This document shows, piece after piece, positions 8,602-17,230 of a stretch of DNA of 35,308 nt. Within the stretch, counting starts at the first letter, position 1. Every line of letters begins with the position of its first letter. The translations under genes and the position numbers were made by a program. The DNA comes from Bacilli bacterium. Its GTDB lineage: Bacteria; Bacillota_I; Bacilli_A; RFN20; CAG-826. Below the pieces are notes generated by a model. It was not told where the DNA came from and ran no database searches. It saw only the letters and a list, made by a program, of their open reading frames with translations. Where the stretch lies: positions 1 to 35,308 of the forward strand of contig JAILEX010000093.1 of the NCBI GenBank assembly GCA_024687185.1, in the 5' to 3' direction.

Positions 8602-9150
8602 ATGTCTCGTATCGGATTAAAACCCGTCGTCCTCCCTGCTGGCGTCACCGTCACTTCCAATGACGGTGTCGTAACCGTCAAAGGAGCCAAAGGCGAATTA
8701 AGCGTTAAGCTACCCGCTAACGTGAGCGTCGAGGTCGAAGACGGTACCCTCCATGTCCGTAGGGCAAGCGAGGAACAGCACAACGTCATGATGCATGGCA
8801 CCGCCCGCGCCAACATCGCCAACGCCGTCAAAGGCGTCTCCGAGGGCTTCAAGAAAGAACTCGAAATGAATGGTACCGGCTATCACGCCAGTATGAAGGG
8901 CACTAGCCTCGTCTTGGCCGTTGGCTATAGCCACGAGGTCGTCATCGAACCCAAAGAGGGTGTCAAAATCAGCTGCACCGACGAAACCCATATCGCCGTC
9001 GAAGGCTGCGACAAACAGAAAGTCGGCCAAACCGCCGCGCTCATCCGCGATGTCAGACGTCCCGAACCCTATAAGGGCAAAGGCATCAAGTACAAGGGTG
9101 AGGTCATCATCCGCAAGGAAGGCAAGCGCGCTTCCGGCGGTAAGAAGTAA
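8602..9150 (+). CDS. rplF: 50S ribosomal protein L6
   Basis: L6 (182 aa) is a two-domain protein near the sarcin-ricin loop. It starts [17 protein letters not shown] and contains [10 protein letters not shown] and the C-terminal [23 protein letters not shown] chose 8602 because AAAGGAAGGAA lies just upstream and it matches the family N-terminus; the open frame upstream is not similar to L6. Confidence 0.97.
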   Translation: MSRIGLKPVVLPAGVTVTSNDGVVTVKGAKGELSVKLPANVSVEVEDGTLHVRRASEEQHNVMMHGTARANIANAVKGVSEGFKKELEMNGTGYHASMKGTSLVLAVGYSHEVVIEPKEGVKISCTDETHIAVEGCDKQKVGQTAALIRDVRRPEPYKGKGIKYKGEVIIRKEGKRASGGKK

Positions 9151-9164
9151 GGAGGACATTCACC

Positions 9165-9521
9165 ATGATCGAAAAAGCATCCCGCAATTCGGTTCGTCGT
9201 CGCCGCGCCGTGCGTGTGCGCCGCAAAGTGAAGGGCACCGCGGAAAAACCCCGCCTCTGCGTCTTCCGCTCCAACAAGAACATCGAAGCCCAGCTCATCG
9301 ATGACGTCAATGGCGTCACCCTCGTGAGCGCAAGCTCCACCCAACTCAAACTCGGCAACGGTGGCAACATCGAAGCCGCTGGCAAAGTTGGCGCCGCCCT
9401 AGCCGAAAAGGCCAAGGGCAAAGGCATCGAAGAGGTTGTCTTCGACCGCAACGGATACCTCTATCATGGCCGCGTCGCAGCCCTTGCTGACGCCGCCCGC
9501 GAAGGAGGCCTTAAGTTCTAA
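9165..9521 (+). CDS. rplR: 50S ribosomal protein L18
   Basis: L18 (118 aa) binds 5S rRNA with L5. Evidence: [37 protein letters not shown], then the [44 protein letters not shown] region. Length and ends are normal. Confidence 0.97.
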   Translation: MIEKASRNSVRRRRAVRVRRKVKGTAEKPRLCVFRSNKNIEAQLIDDVNGVTLVSASSTQLKLGNGGNIEAAGKVGAALAEKAKGKGIEEVVFDRNGYLYHGRVAALADAAREGGLKF

Positions 9522-9532
9522 GGAAACTAGCT

Positions 9533-10249
9533 ATGGCAGAAGAAGAAATCGTTGTTAACGCCGAAGAAGAAAGCAAAGCTTCGGAACAAGTCACGGTTGA
9601 GCCCCACGGCTCCGCCTCCGCCCCCCGTCCTGGCGACAGGAAATACGGCAAGCACACCGGCCGCCCCTCCGAGAGGAGGAATGGCCGCGGTGGATTCCGC
9701 AAGAACCTAGACGACTACGCCGAAAGGGTCGTTGCGATCAACCGCATCTCCAAGACCACCCAGGGTGGTAAGAACGTCCGCTTCTCGGCTTTGGCCGTCG
9801 TCGGCGATGGCAAAGGCAAATACGGCTTCGCCCTCGCGAAATCGACCGAAGTCCCCGACGCGATCAAAAAAGCCCTCGCGAAAGCCAGGAAGAACATGGT
9901 CTCCATCGAGATCGTCAATGGCACGATCGCCCATGACGTCGAAGGCAAATTCGGCGCCACCAAGGTCGTCCTAAAACCCGCTCCCGCAGGTACCGGTATC
10001 GTCGCCGGTGGCGCAGTCCGTGCCATCGTCGAGCTCTCCGGCATCCGCAACCTCGTCGGCAAGGTCTATGGTTCCCGTTCCCCGATCAACGTCCTCCGCG
10101 CCACCCATGCAGGTCTATGCGAACTAAAGCGCTACGACCGCGTCATGGTGCTCCGTGGCAAGAAGACCGAGGATCAGATCCGTGCCGCCAAAGCCGCCAA
10201 GGCCCCCAAAGCCGCTCCCGCGGCCGAAACGAAAGGAGAGAATGAATAA
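9533..10249 (+). CDS. rpsE: 30S ribosomal protein S5 with N- and C-terminal extensions
   Basis: S5 (238 aa, against about 166 in Bacillus) takes part in decoding fidelity and the mRNA entry path. The conserved core starts near residue 58 (DDYAERVVAINRISKTTQGGK), has the GDGKGKYGFALAKS loop and GIVAGGAVRAIVELSGIRN. In front lie about 57 residues: an acidic part (EEEIVVNAEEE) then a Gly/Arg-rich basic part. Behind lie about 25 Ala/Lys-rich residues. The stop overlaps rplO by one base; rpmD (L30), normally found here, is missing. Confidence 0.97.
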   Translation: MAEEEIVVNAEEESKASEQVTVEPHGSASAPRPGDRKYGKHTGRPSERRNGRGGFRKNLDDYAERVVAINRISKTTQGGKNVRFSALAVVGDGKGKYGFALAKSTEVPDAIKKALAKARKNMVSIEIVNGTIAHDVEGKFGATKVVLKPAPAGTGIVAGGAVRAIVELSGIRNLVGKVYGSRSPINVLRATHAGLCELKRYDRVMVLRGKKTEDQIRAAKAAKAPKAAPAAETKGENE

Positions 10250-10704
10250 TGTCTTCCCTTAACGAACTCAAAAACAGCAAAGGCGCCGTCGTCGAGCATT
10301 ATCGCAAAGGCCGCGGCGTTGGTTCTGGCAACGGCAAAACCGCCGGCAAAGGCCAGAAGGGCCAGGGTGCCCACGCCCATACCAAGAAAAACGGCTTCGA
10401 AGGTGGTCAGACCCCCATCGCCCGCCGTCTTCCTAAGTTCGGCGTTAGGAAAACCCACACCGGACACCACGTCCAATACGTTTGTGTCTCTTTATCCAAG
10501 CTCGATGCCGCCTTCAAAGATGGCGACACCGTCAACATCACCGTGCTTCTAGAAAGGAAGCTAGTGAAGAAAGAGCTTGACGGGCTCAAGGTTCTCGGAA
10601 ACGGTGAACTCACCAAGAAGCTCGTCGTCGAAGCGAAGGCATTCTCCGCCTCGGCCAAAGCCGCCATTGAAGCAAAGGGCGGAGAAGCGAAGGTCATCGA
10701 ATAA
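10249..10704 (+). CDS. rplO: 50S ribosomal protein L15
   Basis: L15 (151 aa) binds late in 50S assembly. The Gly-rich N-terminal tail is clear: RKGRGVGSGNGKTAGKGQKGQGA, given here only in part, followed by FEGGQTPIARRLPKFG. The C-terminal domain has GNGELTKKLVVEAKAFSASAK. Its start and stop codons overlap rpsE and secY by one base each, so all three are translationally coupled. Confidence 0.97.
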   Translation: MSSLNELKNSKGAVVEHYRKGRGVGSGNGKTAGKGQKGQGAHAHTKKNGFEGGQTPIARRLPKFGVRKTHTGHHVQYVCVSLSKLDAAFKDGDTVNITVLLERKLVKKELDGLKVLGNGELTKKLVVEAKAFSASAKAAIEAKGGEAKVIE

Positions 10705-12077
10705 TGAAAAAGCTCGCTTCGATCTTCAAAAACAAAGAAATCGTCGGCCGTATTTTCTTTACGGTGATGATTCTCTTCGTCATCCGAATCGGAGCGGCTA
10801 TCACCGTTCCTGGCGTCTCCATCAAAAGCGAACTCGCCGACGCCATGAACTCCGGTAACGCAATCTCCATGATGAACCTGCTTGGGGGTGGCGCGCTTAG
10901 CAACTTCTCAATATTTGCCCTAGGCGTCTCGCCATACATCACCTCGCAGATTATCGTCCAATTGTTATCGAAGGACGTCCTACCGGCCCTAACGGAACTA
11001 TCCAAGCAAGGCCAATACGGTAGGAAGAAGATCGAAATGGCAACCCGTTACCTCACATTGCTACTTGGCGCTGTGCAAGCGTATGGCATCATCACCATGA
11101 TGGAAAATAGCCAATACATCTCGTTGACGCTATCGACTTCTGGCGCTGAGGCCTTCTGGACCTACCTCTATATCATCACCATCCTTCTCGCGGGCTCGAT
11201 GCTCACGATGTGGCTTGGCGACCAGATCACCGAGAAGGGTCTAGGAAACGGTATATCGGTCATCATCTTCGCGGGTTGCGTACGTAGCCTACCGATCCAA
11301 ATCTCCACCGCCTGGACAAAATGGGTCGCCGCGGGTATCGCCATCGGAAACGATACGGCCATCATCCGTGGAACCTTCCAGTTCGTCCTATACGTGGTCG
11401 CGTTGCTCGCGATCATCACCGGCGTCGTCTTCTTCGAGATCTCGAAGAGGAAGATCCCGGTTCAACACGCCGGCAAGAGTGGGCAATCCTCCTCCATGGC
11501 CAGGGCAAGCTTCTTGCCGCTAAAGGTCAATAGCGCCGGTGTCATCCCCGTCATCTTCGCCTCCTCAATCCTAATGGCGCCTAGTGTCATCGCAAGCTTC
11601 ATCTCCAGCGATGCCGCCCAGGCCGAATGGCTAAAGATCTTCTCCTATAGCGAGATGTATACGATGCCTTGGTTCAATGGGGAGACGTGGAAGATGCCTT
11701 GGGGTCTACTCATCTACCTCTTCCTCATCATCGCGTTCACCTTCTTCTATTCGCAGATGCAAATCGATCCGGCAACCCTCGCGGAGAACTTCCAAAAGAA
11801 CGGTTCCTATATCCCTGGCATCCACCCTGGCAAGGAGACCGAACGCTATGTGAGCAAAGTGCTCAACCGCGTCACCTTCATCGGCGCCATGGCCCTCGCC
11901 GTCATCTCGGCCCTACCCGTTGCCCTTACCCTATCCGGGGTCTTCGGCAGCGATAGCAGCCTTGCCATCGGCGGTACCGGCATGATCATTATCGTCGGCG
12001 TCGCGATCGAGCTTAACAACCAAATCGACGGCTTGCTCGCGGGCAAGAGCTTCGAAGAAGTACAAGGAGGCATGTAA
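10704..12077 (+). CDS. secY: Protein translocase subunit SecY
   Basis: SecY (457 aa) is the channel of the Sec translocon in the cytoplasmic membrane, working with SecE (20540-20734) and SecA. The hydrophobic profile fits ten membrane segments. Signature stretches are FALGVSPYITSQIIVQLL (after TM1/plug region) and ITEKGLGNGISVIIF, with the C-terminal NRVTFIGAMALAVI segment. The position after rplO and before adk is canonical. Overlap with rplO ties its synthesis to ribosomal proteins. Confidence 0.97.
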   Translation: MKKLASIFKNKEIVGRIFFTVMILFVIRIGAAITVPGVSIKSELADAMNSGNAISMMNLLGGGALSNFSIFALGVSPYITSQIIVQLLSKDVLPALTELSKQGQYGRKKIEMATRYLTLLLGAVQAYGIITMMENSQYISLTLSTSGAEAFWTYLYIITILLAGSMLTMWLGDQITEKGLGNGISVIIFAGCVRSLPIQISTAWTKWVAAGIAIGNDTAIIRGTFQFVLYVVALLAIITGVVFFEISKRKIPVQHAGKSGQSSSMARASFLPLKVNSAGVIPVIFASSILMAPSVIASFISSDAAQAEWLKIFSYSEMYTMPWFNGETWKMPWGLLIYLFLIIAFTFFYSQMQIDPATLAENFQKNGSYIPGIHPGKETERYVSKVLNRVTFIGAMALAVISALPVALTLSGVFGSDSSLAIGGTGMIIIVGVAIELNNQIDGLLAGKSFEEVQGGM

Positions 12078-12079
12078 CG

Positions 12080-12733
12080 ATGTTGAACATCATTTTGATG
12101 GGCCCGCCCGGCGCGGGCAAAGGAACCCAGGCCACCAGGCTTGTGGACGAATTCCATCTTCCCCATATCTCCACCGGGGACATGTTCAGGGAGAACATCA
12201 AAAACGGTACGCCCCTTGGCCTTCAGGCGAAGGCGATCATCGAAAGGGGAGGCCTCGTCCCGGACGAAGTCACCTGCGCGATGGTCAAAGACCGCCTCAG
12301 CAGGGAAGATTGCGCCAACGGCTATCTACTAGATGGCTTCCCGCGCACCATCCCCCAGGCCGAAGAGCTTGAGAAAATCGGCAAAGAGCTCCATAGGGAA
12401 GTCAACTTGGTCATCGACCTAGCGGTTCCCGAAGAAGAGCTCGTCCGCCGTATCTCGGGAAGAAGGGTTTGCCCGAAGTGTGGGGCAAGCTACCACATCG
12501 ACACCATGAAACCCGCGGTCGAGGGTATCTGCGACCGTTGCGGCAGCGAGATCGTCCAACGCAAGGACGATAACGCCGAATCCTTCAAGGTGAGGCTCGA
12601 AAACTATTACGAGTCCACCCAGCCGATCGCCGACTACTACAAGGCGAAGGGCAATTATCACCTCTTCGACGGTACCGGCGGAGCGGATAATCTCTTCGAG
12701 AACATCGCTAAGTTACTTGAAGAGAACAAATAA
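12080..12733 (+). CDS. adk: Adenylate kinase with zinc-binding lid
   Basis: Adk (217 aa) interconverts ATP + AMP and 2 ADP in the cytoplasm. The P-loop GPPGAGKGTQA is at residues 7-17; DGFPRT and the arginine residues RRISGRR are present. The long lid contains CPKCG and CDRCG, four cysteines for structural zinc, the Gram-positive type of the enzyme. It lies between secY and map as in Bacillus. Confidence 0.97.
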   Translation: MLNIILMGPPGAGKGTQATRLVDEFHLPHISTGDMFRENIKNGTPLGLQAKAIIERGGLVPDEVTCAMVKDRLSREDCANGYLLDGFPRTIPQAEELEKIGKELHREVNLVIDLAVPEEELVRRISGRRVCPKCGASYHIDTMKPAVEGICDRCGSEIVQRKDDNAESFKVRLENYYESTQPIADYYKAKGNYHLFDGTGGADNLFENIAKLLEENK

Positions 12734-13482
12734 TGATCATCATCAAGTCTCCACGCGAAGTCGGCCTCATCCGTGAGTCCGCCCGCGTGGTGGCCTTGGT
12801 GTTTGACCGCCTCGAGCCCCTGATCAAACCCGGGGTCTCGACACAGTTTCTCAACGACGAAGCCGAGAAGATCATTCGCGGCGAGGGGGCCATCCCTTCC
12901 GAATTAGGATATTATGGCTACCCCGCGAGTATCTGCGCCTCCGTCAACGAGACCATTCTCCACGGCATTCCCTCGGAGAAGAAGATCCTAAAAGACGGCG
13001 ACATCGTCACCATCGACCTCTGTGCCACCAAAGCCGGCTATGTCGGCGACGCGGCCCGCACCTTCCCGGTTGGGATATGCGGAGAGAGGGCGTTAAGGAT
13101 GATTGCGATCGCCAAGGAGGCCTTCGAGAACGCCGTAGCCCTGGTTAAGCCGGGGGTGCATCTAGGGGACGTCAGCCACGCGATTGAGGAAACGGCCAAG
13201 AAATATGGCTGCTCGGTCGTAAAAGACTATACGGGTCATGGCATAGGACGTTCCATGCACGAAGACCCCTACATCCCTTGCTATGGCAGACCCGGCACGG
13301 GCCCCATATTGAAGGAAGGGATGACCATCTGCATTGAGCCGATGATCCTCGAGCATCGCCCTGAGGTGAAAGTGCTCAAAGATGGCTGGACAGTCGTCGC
13401 CAAAGACGGAGGTCTAACAAGCCATCACGAGAATACCCTCGCCGTCACCAAAGACGGCTACGAGATTCTAAGTAAACTCTAA
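12733..13482 (+). CDS. map: Methionine aminopeptidase, type I
   Basis: MAP (249 aa) removes the initiator Met from nascent proteins. The metal ligands are seen in IDLCA and VGDAAR (two Asp), [11 protein letters not shown] (His), IEPM (Glu) and HENTLAV (Glu). The pita-bread fold length is normal for the short type Ia enzyme. It overlaps the adk stop by one base, so the two are coupled. Confidence 0.97.
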   Translation: MIIIKSPREVGLIRESARVVALVFDRLEPLIKPGVSTQFLNDEAEKIIRGEGAIPSELGYYGYPASICASVNETILHGIPSEKKILKDGDIVTIDLCATKAGYVGDAARTFPVGICGERALRMIAIAKEAFENAVALVKPGVHLGDVSHAIEETAKKYGCSVVKDYTGHGIGRSMHEDPYIPCYGRPGTGPILKEGMTICIEPMILEHRPEVKVLKDGWTVVAKDGGLTSHHENTLAVTKDGYEILSKL

Positions 13483-13508
13483 AAGTAGATAACAAAGGAG
13501 GTTCGCGC

Positions 13509-13736
13509 TTGAGCAAACAAGATTGCATCGAAGTGGAAGCAGTGGTGTTGGAATGTCTACCCAATGCCAACTTCAAGGTACAGCTGGCCACCAAGGACAG
13601 CCCCGTAGTCCAAGCCTGCGTTTCGGGAAAAATCCGTATGAATTACATTCGCATTTCTCCCGGTGATAGGGTTACGGTTCAATTCTCACCTTACGATTTA
13701 ACACGTGGGCGCATCACGTTCCGTCATAGGAACTAA
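13509..13736 (+). CDS. infA: Translation initiation factor IF-1, TTG start
   Basis: IF-1 (75 aa) is an S1-like OB protein that blocks the A site during initiation. Typical segments: [21 protein letters not shown], then [32 protein letters not shown] (given in part). No ATG fits: the start is TTG at 13509, preceded by AAAGGAGG (13495-13502), an ideal SD. The second residue position in relatives is AKE-like; here it is SKQD. The TTG start may keep its level low relative to the flanking ribosomal proteins. Confidence 0.95.
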   Translation: MSKQDCIEVEAVVLECLPNANFKVQLATKDSPVVQACVSGKIRMNYIRISPGDRVTVQFSPYDLTRGRITFRHRN

Positions 13737-13762
13737 AACAAGAAGCTTACAAGGAGCACACA

Positions 13763-13876
13763 ATGAAAGTCAGACCGTCTGTCAAGCCTATCTGTGACAA
13801 GTGCAAAGTCATTAGGCGCCATGGCAAAGTCATGGTTATCTGCCCCAACCCGAAGCATAAGCAGCGTCAGGGCTAA
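13763..13876 (+). CDS. rpmJ: 50S ribosomal protein L36, zinc type
   Basis: L36 is 37 aa and reads [19 protein letters not shown], with a C-terminus [10 protein letters not shown]. Zinc ligands are C11, C14, C27 and H32. AAGGAG lies before the ATG. It sits between infA and rpsM as in nearly all Bacillota. It is too short for usual length cut-offs but unmistakable. Confidence 0.97.
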   Translation: MKVRPSVKPICDKCKVIRRHGKVMVICPNPKHKQRQG

Positions 13877-13899
13877 GGAAGAAAGGAAATTAAAAGAAT

Positions 13900-14274
13900 A
13901 TGGCACGTATTGCTGGGGTTGATATCCCCAATGAAAAGCGCGTCGTCGTCTCGTTGACCTATATCTATGGCATCGGGCCCACCACCGCGAAGAAAATCCT
14001 AGAGAAGACCGGAATCAGCGAAGATATCCGCGTCAAAAACCTCACCGATGAACAGCTAACCGCCATCCGTGCGGAAATCACCCACTACCACACCGAAGGT
14101 GATGCCCGCAGGGAAAGCGCGCTCAACATCAAGCGTCTCATCGAAATCAATTGCTACCGTGGCCAGCGCCACAAAAAGGGCTTGCCCGTCCGTGGTCAAA
14201 GGACCCGTACCAACGCCCGTACCCGTAAGGGCCGCAGGAAGACCATCGCCAACAAGAAGATGGCCACCCGCTAA
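13900..14274 (+). CDS. rpsM: 30S ribosomal protein S13
   Basis: S13 (124 aa) contacts the P-site tRNA and forms intersubunit bridges in the head. Start [26 protein letters not shown], middle with helix-turn regions, and end [25 protein letters not shown] (given in part) are typical. The SD is AAAGGAAAT, somewhat far from the ATG. Confidence 0.97.
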   Translation: MARIAGVDIPNEKRVVVSLTYIYGIGPTTAKKILEKTGISEDIRVKNLTDEQLTAIRAEITHYHTEGDARRESALNIKRLIEINCYRGQRHKKGLPVRGQRTRTNARTRKGRRKTIANKKMATR

Positions 14275-14292
14275 TGAAAGGAGACTTCTAAC

Positions 14293-14706
14293 ATGGCTGC
14301 AGCAAAAACCGCTAAGAAGGGCAAAGCCACTTCCGCCCGCAAGAAGAAGATCAAACGCTCCTTCACCCGTGGCGTCGCCCATATCCACGCCACCTTCAAC
14401 AACACCATCGTCACCATCACCGATCCCCAGGGCAACGTCATTGCCTGGAGCTCTGCCGGTGCACTAGGCTACAAAGGCGCCAAAAAGTCCACCCCCTTCG
14501 CCGCCCAACTCGCGGCCGAAGCCGCCGGCAAGACCGCCTTTGACCAAGGCCTCCGTACCCTCGACGTCGAAGTCAAGGGTCCCGGTGCCGGACGCGAATC
14601 CGCCGTTCGTGCCTTAACGACTGTCGGACTACAGGTCCTAAGCATCGAAGACACCACCCCCATTCCTCATAACGGCTGCCGCCCGCCCAAGCGCCCCCGC
14701 GGCTAG
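14293..14706 (+). CDS. rpsK: 30S ribosomal protein S11
   Basis: S11 (137 aa) lies on the platform near the E site. The first 25 residues are Lys/Ala-rich, followed by the core: [43 protein letters not shown] and [16 protein letters not shown], then [16 protein letters not shown] at the end (each in part). A 77-bp gap with a hairpin follows before rpoA. Confidence 0.97.
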   Translation: MAAAKTAKKGKATSARKKKIKRSFTRGVAHIHATFNNTIVTITDPQGNVIAWSSAGALGYKGAKKSTPFAAQLAAEAAGKTAFDQGLRTLDVEVKGPGAGRESAVRALTTVGLQVLSIEDTTPIPHNGCRPPKRPRG

Positions 14707-14744
14707 TTCGCTTCCCCGACAACGCATTGTTTTGTCGGAACGAA
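14707..14744 (+). promoter_or_regulatory. Stable hairpin in the rpsK-rpoA gap
   Basis: CCGACAA (14716-14722) pairs perfectly with TTGTCGG (14732-14738), and the outer TTCG (14707-14710) can pair with CGAA (14741-14744). No T tract follows, so it is probably an mRNA processing, stability or attenuation element. A weak -10-like CATAAT (14757-14762) follows TTGTCG at a 19-bp spacing, so an internal rpoA promoter is a possible alternative. Confidence 0.45.
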
Positions 14745-14783
14745 GACAAGTGCACACATAATTAGGAGGAAAAGCACGCAATT

Positions 14784-15800
14784 ATGGCAAATGCAAAAAA
14801 CGACATTCGCTCCGTCGAGGAGCTAAAACTCCCCAATCCCTTCGAACCCGTTGAGATCACCACTCCGGTCGAAGATCCCTTGGCCCACTATGCCAAGTTC
14901 GTCGTTCGTCCCTTGGAAAGAGGCTTCGGCACCACCTTGGGCAACGCTTTGCGCCGCGTCTTGCTAAGCGCCTTACCCGGAGCTAGCGTATACGCCGTCC
15001 AAATCGAAGGCGTCCGTCACGAATTCACCGCCATCCCCGGCGTTGAAGAAGACGTCACCGCCATCATCCTCAACCTCAAGGACCTAGTCCTTAAAATCGA
15101 AGACCGCACCGTCGAGACCAAGAGAATCGACGTCGACGTCAAAGGACCCACCGTCCTTCGCGCCGGCGACCTTCCCCTCCCCGCGCTTATGGAAGTCTGC
15201 AATCCCGATCTCGAGATTGCCCATATCAACGACAAGGGCCACCTCCGCATGACGATCTATGTCGGCGTGGGCCGCGGCTATGTCACTAGCGACGGCAACA
15301 AGGCCGAGCGCCGCGTCCTTCGCGAATCCATCGGCACCATCGCCACCGATTCCAACTATAGCCCCGTCACCAAGGTCGCCTATAGTGTCGAACCGGCCCG
15401 TGTCGGACACGATTCCCGTTTCGATGAGCTGACCCTAGAAGTCACCACCAACGGCAGCGTCCGTCCCCAGGAAGCGGTTGCCATGGCAAGCCAGCTCCTC
15501 ATCGCGCACTTCCAGAAGTTCTCCGAACTCGAGGAAAGCGTCAGGGTGGTCAACCTCGTCAAACAGGAACCCAAGATTGAGGAAAACAAATATCAGAGCA
15601 TGATGATCGAAGAACTCGATCTCAGCGTTCGCAGCAACAATTGCCTTAAGAGGGCGGGCATCACCACCGTCATGGAACTCACCCAGAAGAGCGAAGACGA
15701 GATGATGAAGGTCCGTAACCTCGGCAAGAAGTCGCTAAAGGAAGTCAAGGAGAAGCTCGCCGAAATCGGCCTCCACTTCCGTGACTATGTAGGAGAATAA
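14784..15800 (+). CDS. rpoA: RNA polymerase subunit alpha
   Basis: Alpha (338 aa) dimerises to nucleate RNA polymerase assembly. The N-terminal domain has VRPLERGFGTTLGNALRRVLL and the dimer core; the C-terminal domain (from about residue 270) carries LDLSVRSNNCLKRAGI and VRNLGKKSLKEVKEKL, the helix-hairpin-helix elements that bind UP elements and activators. An ATG with AGGAGG upstream is used. Length is slightly above the Bacillus 314 aa because of a longer N-terminus (about 25 residues). Confidence 0.97.
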   Translation: MANAKNDIRSVEELKLPNPFEPVEITTPVEDPLAHYAKFVVRPLERGFGTTLGNALRRVLLSALPGASVYAVQIEGVRHEFTAIPGVEEDVTAIILNLKDLVLKIEDRTVETKRIDVDVKGPTVLRAGDLPLPALMEVCNPDLEIAHINDKGHLRMTIYVGVGRGYVTSDGNKAERRVLRESIGTIATDSNYSPVTKVAYSVEPARVGHDSRFDELTLEVTTNGSVRPQEAVAMASQLLIAHFQKFSELEESVRVVNLVKQEPKIEENKYQSMMIEELDLSVRSNNCLKRAGITTVMELTQKSEDEMMKVRNLGKKSLKEVKEKLAEIGLHFRDYVGE

Positions 15801-15802
15801 CA

Positions 15803-16207
15803 ATGGCAGCTCAAGGAAGAAAGAACGTCCACGGCAAAACCGGTGTGCGTTTCAAAACTGGCTATACCGCCAGCAAAAACAAATCGATGCTCCGCAACGT
15901 CGTCACCGACCTCATCCTCAATGAGGAAGTCGAAGTCACCAGTGGCGTCGTCAAGGAACTCAAGCACGTCGCCGATAGGCTAGTGACCTATGCCAAGGCC
16001 GGTGATCTCCATCACCGCCGCCTAGCCGCTAGGGTCGTCCGTCCCGGCGTCGTCGGCAAAGACGGCAAGGATGCCCTCACCAAGCTATTTGGCGAAATCG
16101 CGCCTCGCATGGCGAATAGGAACGGTGGCTACACCAAGTCCTTCAAGCTAGGCTCCAGGCGTGGTGACGATGCCGAAGTCGTCTTGGTCCGTTGGTCCGA
16201 CAAATAA
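15803..16207 (+). CDS. rplQ: 50S ribosomal protein L17
   Basis: L17 (134 aa) is located near the tunnel exit. An N-terminal variant (GRKNVHGKTGVRFKTGYTASKN) replaces the usual RKLGR-type start, while the MLRNVVTDLILNEEVEVT, VKELKHVADRLVTYAKAGD and GGYTKSFKLGSRRGDDAEVVLV stretches (in part) are typical. It is the last gene of the operon; a terminator follows at once. Confidence 0.96.
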   Translation: MAAQGRKNVHGKTGVRFKTGYTASKNKSMLRNVVTDLILNEEVEVTSGVVKELKHVADRLVTYAKAGDLHHRRLAARVVRPGVVGKDGKDALTKLFGEIAPRMANRNGGYTKSFKLGSRRGDDAEVVLVRWSDK

Positions 16208-16231
16208 GCATCGCTTAACCTAAAATCGATC

Positions 16232-16254
16232 AGGGTCGCAGTAGCGGCCCTTTT
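16232..16254 (+). terminator. Terminator of the S10-spc-alpha operon
   Basis: GGGTCGC (16233-16239) pairs with GCGGCCC (16244-16250), one T-G wobble, loop AGTA, then TTTT-C-T-A-TTT. It lies 25 bp after the rplQ stop. Confidence 0.85.
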
Positions 16255-16316
16255 CTATTTGTAGGGTAAATGGCCATATAGCAATATTTAAGCGTCTAGG
16301 GGCGCGAGTAGTAGAA

Positions 16317-16397
16317 GGGGGAATATTTCTTCCTTAACGGCAACAAAATTCCCCCAGGGGCCTAAAAAGGGCAAAAGGAAGCGTTATCCACTTCCTT
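16317..16397. repeat. Two inverted repeats between rplQ and the HAD gene
   Basis: GGGGGAAT (16317-16324) and ATTCCCCC (16348-16355) form a perfect 8-bp inverted repeat with a 23-base spacer. AAGGAAG (16375-16381) and CTTCCTT (16391-16397) form a second with a 9-base loop. Neither has a following T tract. They may be operator or leader elements of the HAD gene. Confidence 0.35.
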
Positions 16398-16426
16398 CTT
16401 CCCCCTTTCTAGTTTAGGATAGCCCC

Positions 16427-17080
16427 ATGTATAAAAACGTGTTCTTCGATTTGGATGGCACATTGCTTATGACCATCCACGATATAGCAATCGCGATCAA
16501 TGAGGCCCTAGCTAGTGCGGGACTTCCCTACCATTATCAAGATGAGGAAGTGGTTAGGTTCATCGGCAACGGCGCGAGGGTCTTGGTGAAGAAGGCCTTA
16601 AGGGAAAAAGGGGATGATGAGGCTATTCTTAATAAAGTCGAATCCCTTTATATGCCCCTATATCGGAAATACCAAAATGACCACGCGAAGCCATTCGATG
16701 GGATGGTCGAAACATTGGTTGAGCTTAAGCATAGTGGCGTCCGCCTATTCGTGGTCACCAATAAGCCGCATGAGTTGGCCGATTTTATCGTCCATGACCA
16801 TTTTGACGATCTCTTCCTTGAGGTATTGGGGGCAAAGGAAGGCACGCCATTAAAGCCAAACCCCTACCAAGTGAATGAGCTAGTGGATAAATACGGCCTA
16901 AATAGGAACGAGTCATTGTACGTTGGCGATTCCTATGTCGATATCGATACCGGGGATAATGCGGGTATGGACGTCGTCTTATGCGGCTATGGCTATGGCG
17001 TATATGACGAATCGAATGTTGCGCGGGCGAAATTCTTTATCGGGAAGCCAGCGGAATTAAAGGCGATCGTACTAGGATAA
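16427..17080 (+). CDS. HAD-family phosphatase, phosphoglycolate phosphatase-like
   Basis: Protein of 217 aa in the HAD superfamily (subfamily IA). Motif I is DLDGTL (residues 8-13, nucleophile D8 and acid D10), motif II is VVTNKP, motif III is the Lys in LKPNP and motif IV is GDSYVDID. The helical cap lies between motif I and II. Such enzymes hydrolyse small phosphorylated substrates; Gph or PpaX-type activity is likely but the substrate cannot be read from sequence. TAGGAT ends 6 bases before the ATG and could serve either as a -10 box or, through AGGA, as an SD. It stands alone between two terminators or repeats. Confidence 0.85.
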   Translation: MYKNVFFDLDGTLLMTIHDIAIAINEALASAGLPYHYQDEEVVRFIGNGARVLVKKALREKGDDEAILNKVESLYMPLYRKYQNDHAKPFDGMVETLVELKHSGVRLFVVTNKPHELADFIVHDHFDDLFLEVLGAKEGTPLKPNPYQVNELVDKYGLNRNESLYVGDSYVDIDTGDNAGMDVVLCGYGYGVYDESNVARAKFFIGKPAELKAIVLG

Positions 17081-17230
17081 ATCCTTCGAATTTAGAAAGA
17101 ATATTGGGGTTTTGCGCGTTTTTTTGCGCGTTTTTATTACAAAGGAAAGCCATTATTTGAATTAGGGTTCGCCACGAACATTCTTTTCCTTTTTAAAGAA
17201 AAGAAAGTTGCAGTGGGGTATACTACAGCC

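Noticed and set aside
17131-17230. T-box riboswitch for cysS
   Set aside because: No specifier loop, no T-box core and too short a leader.
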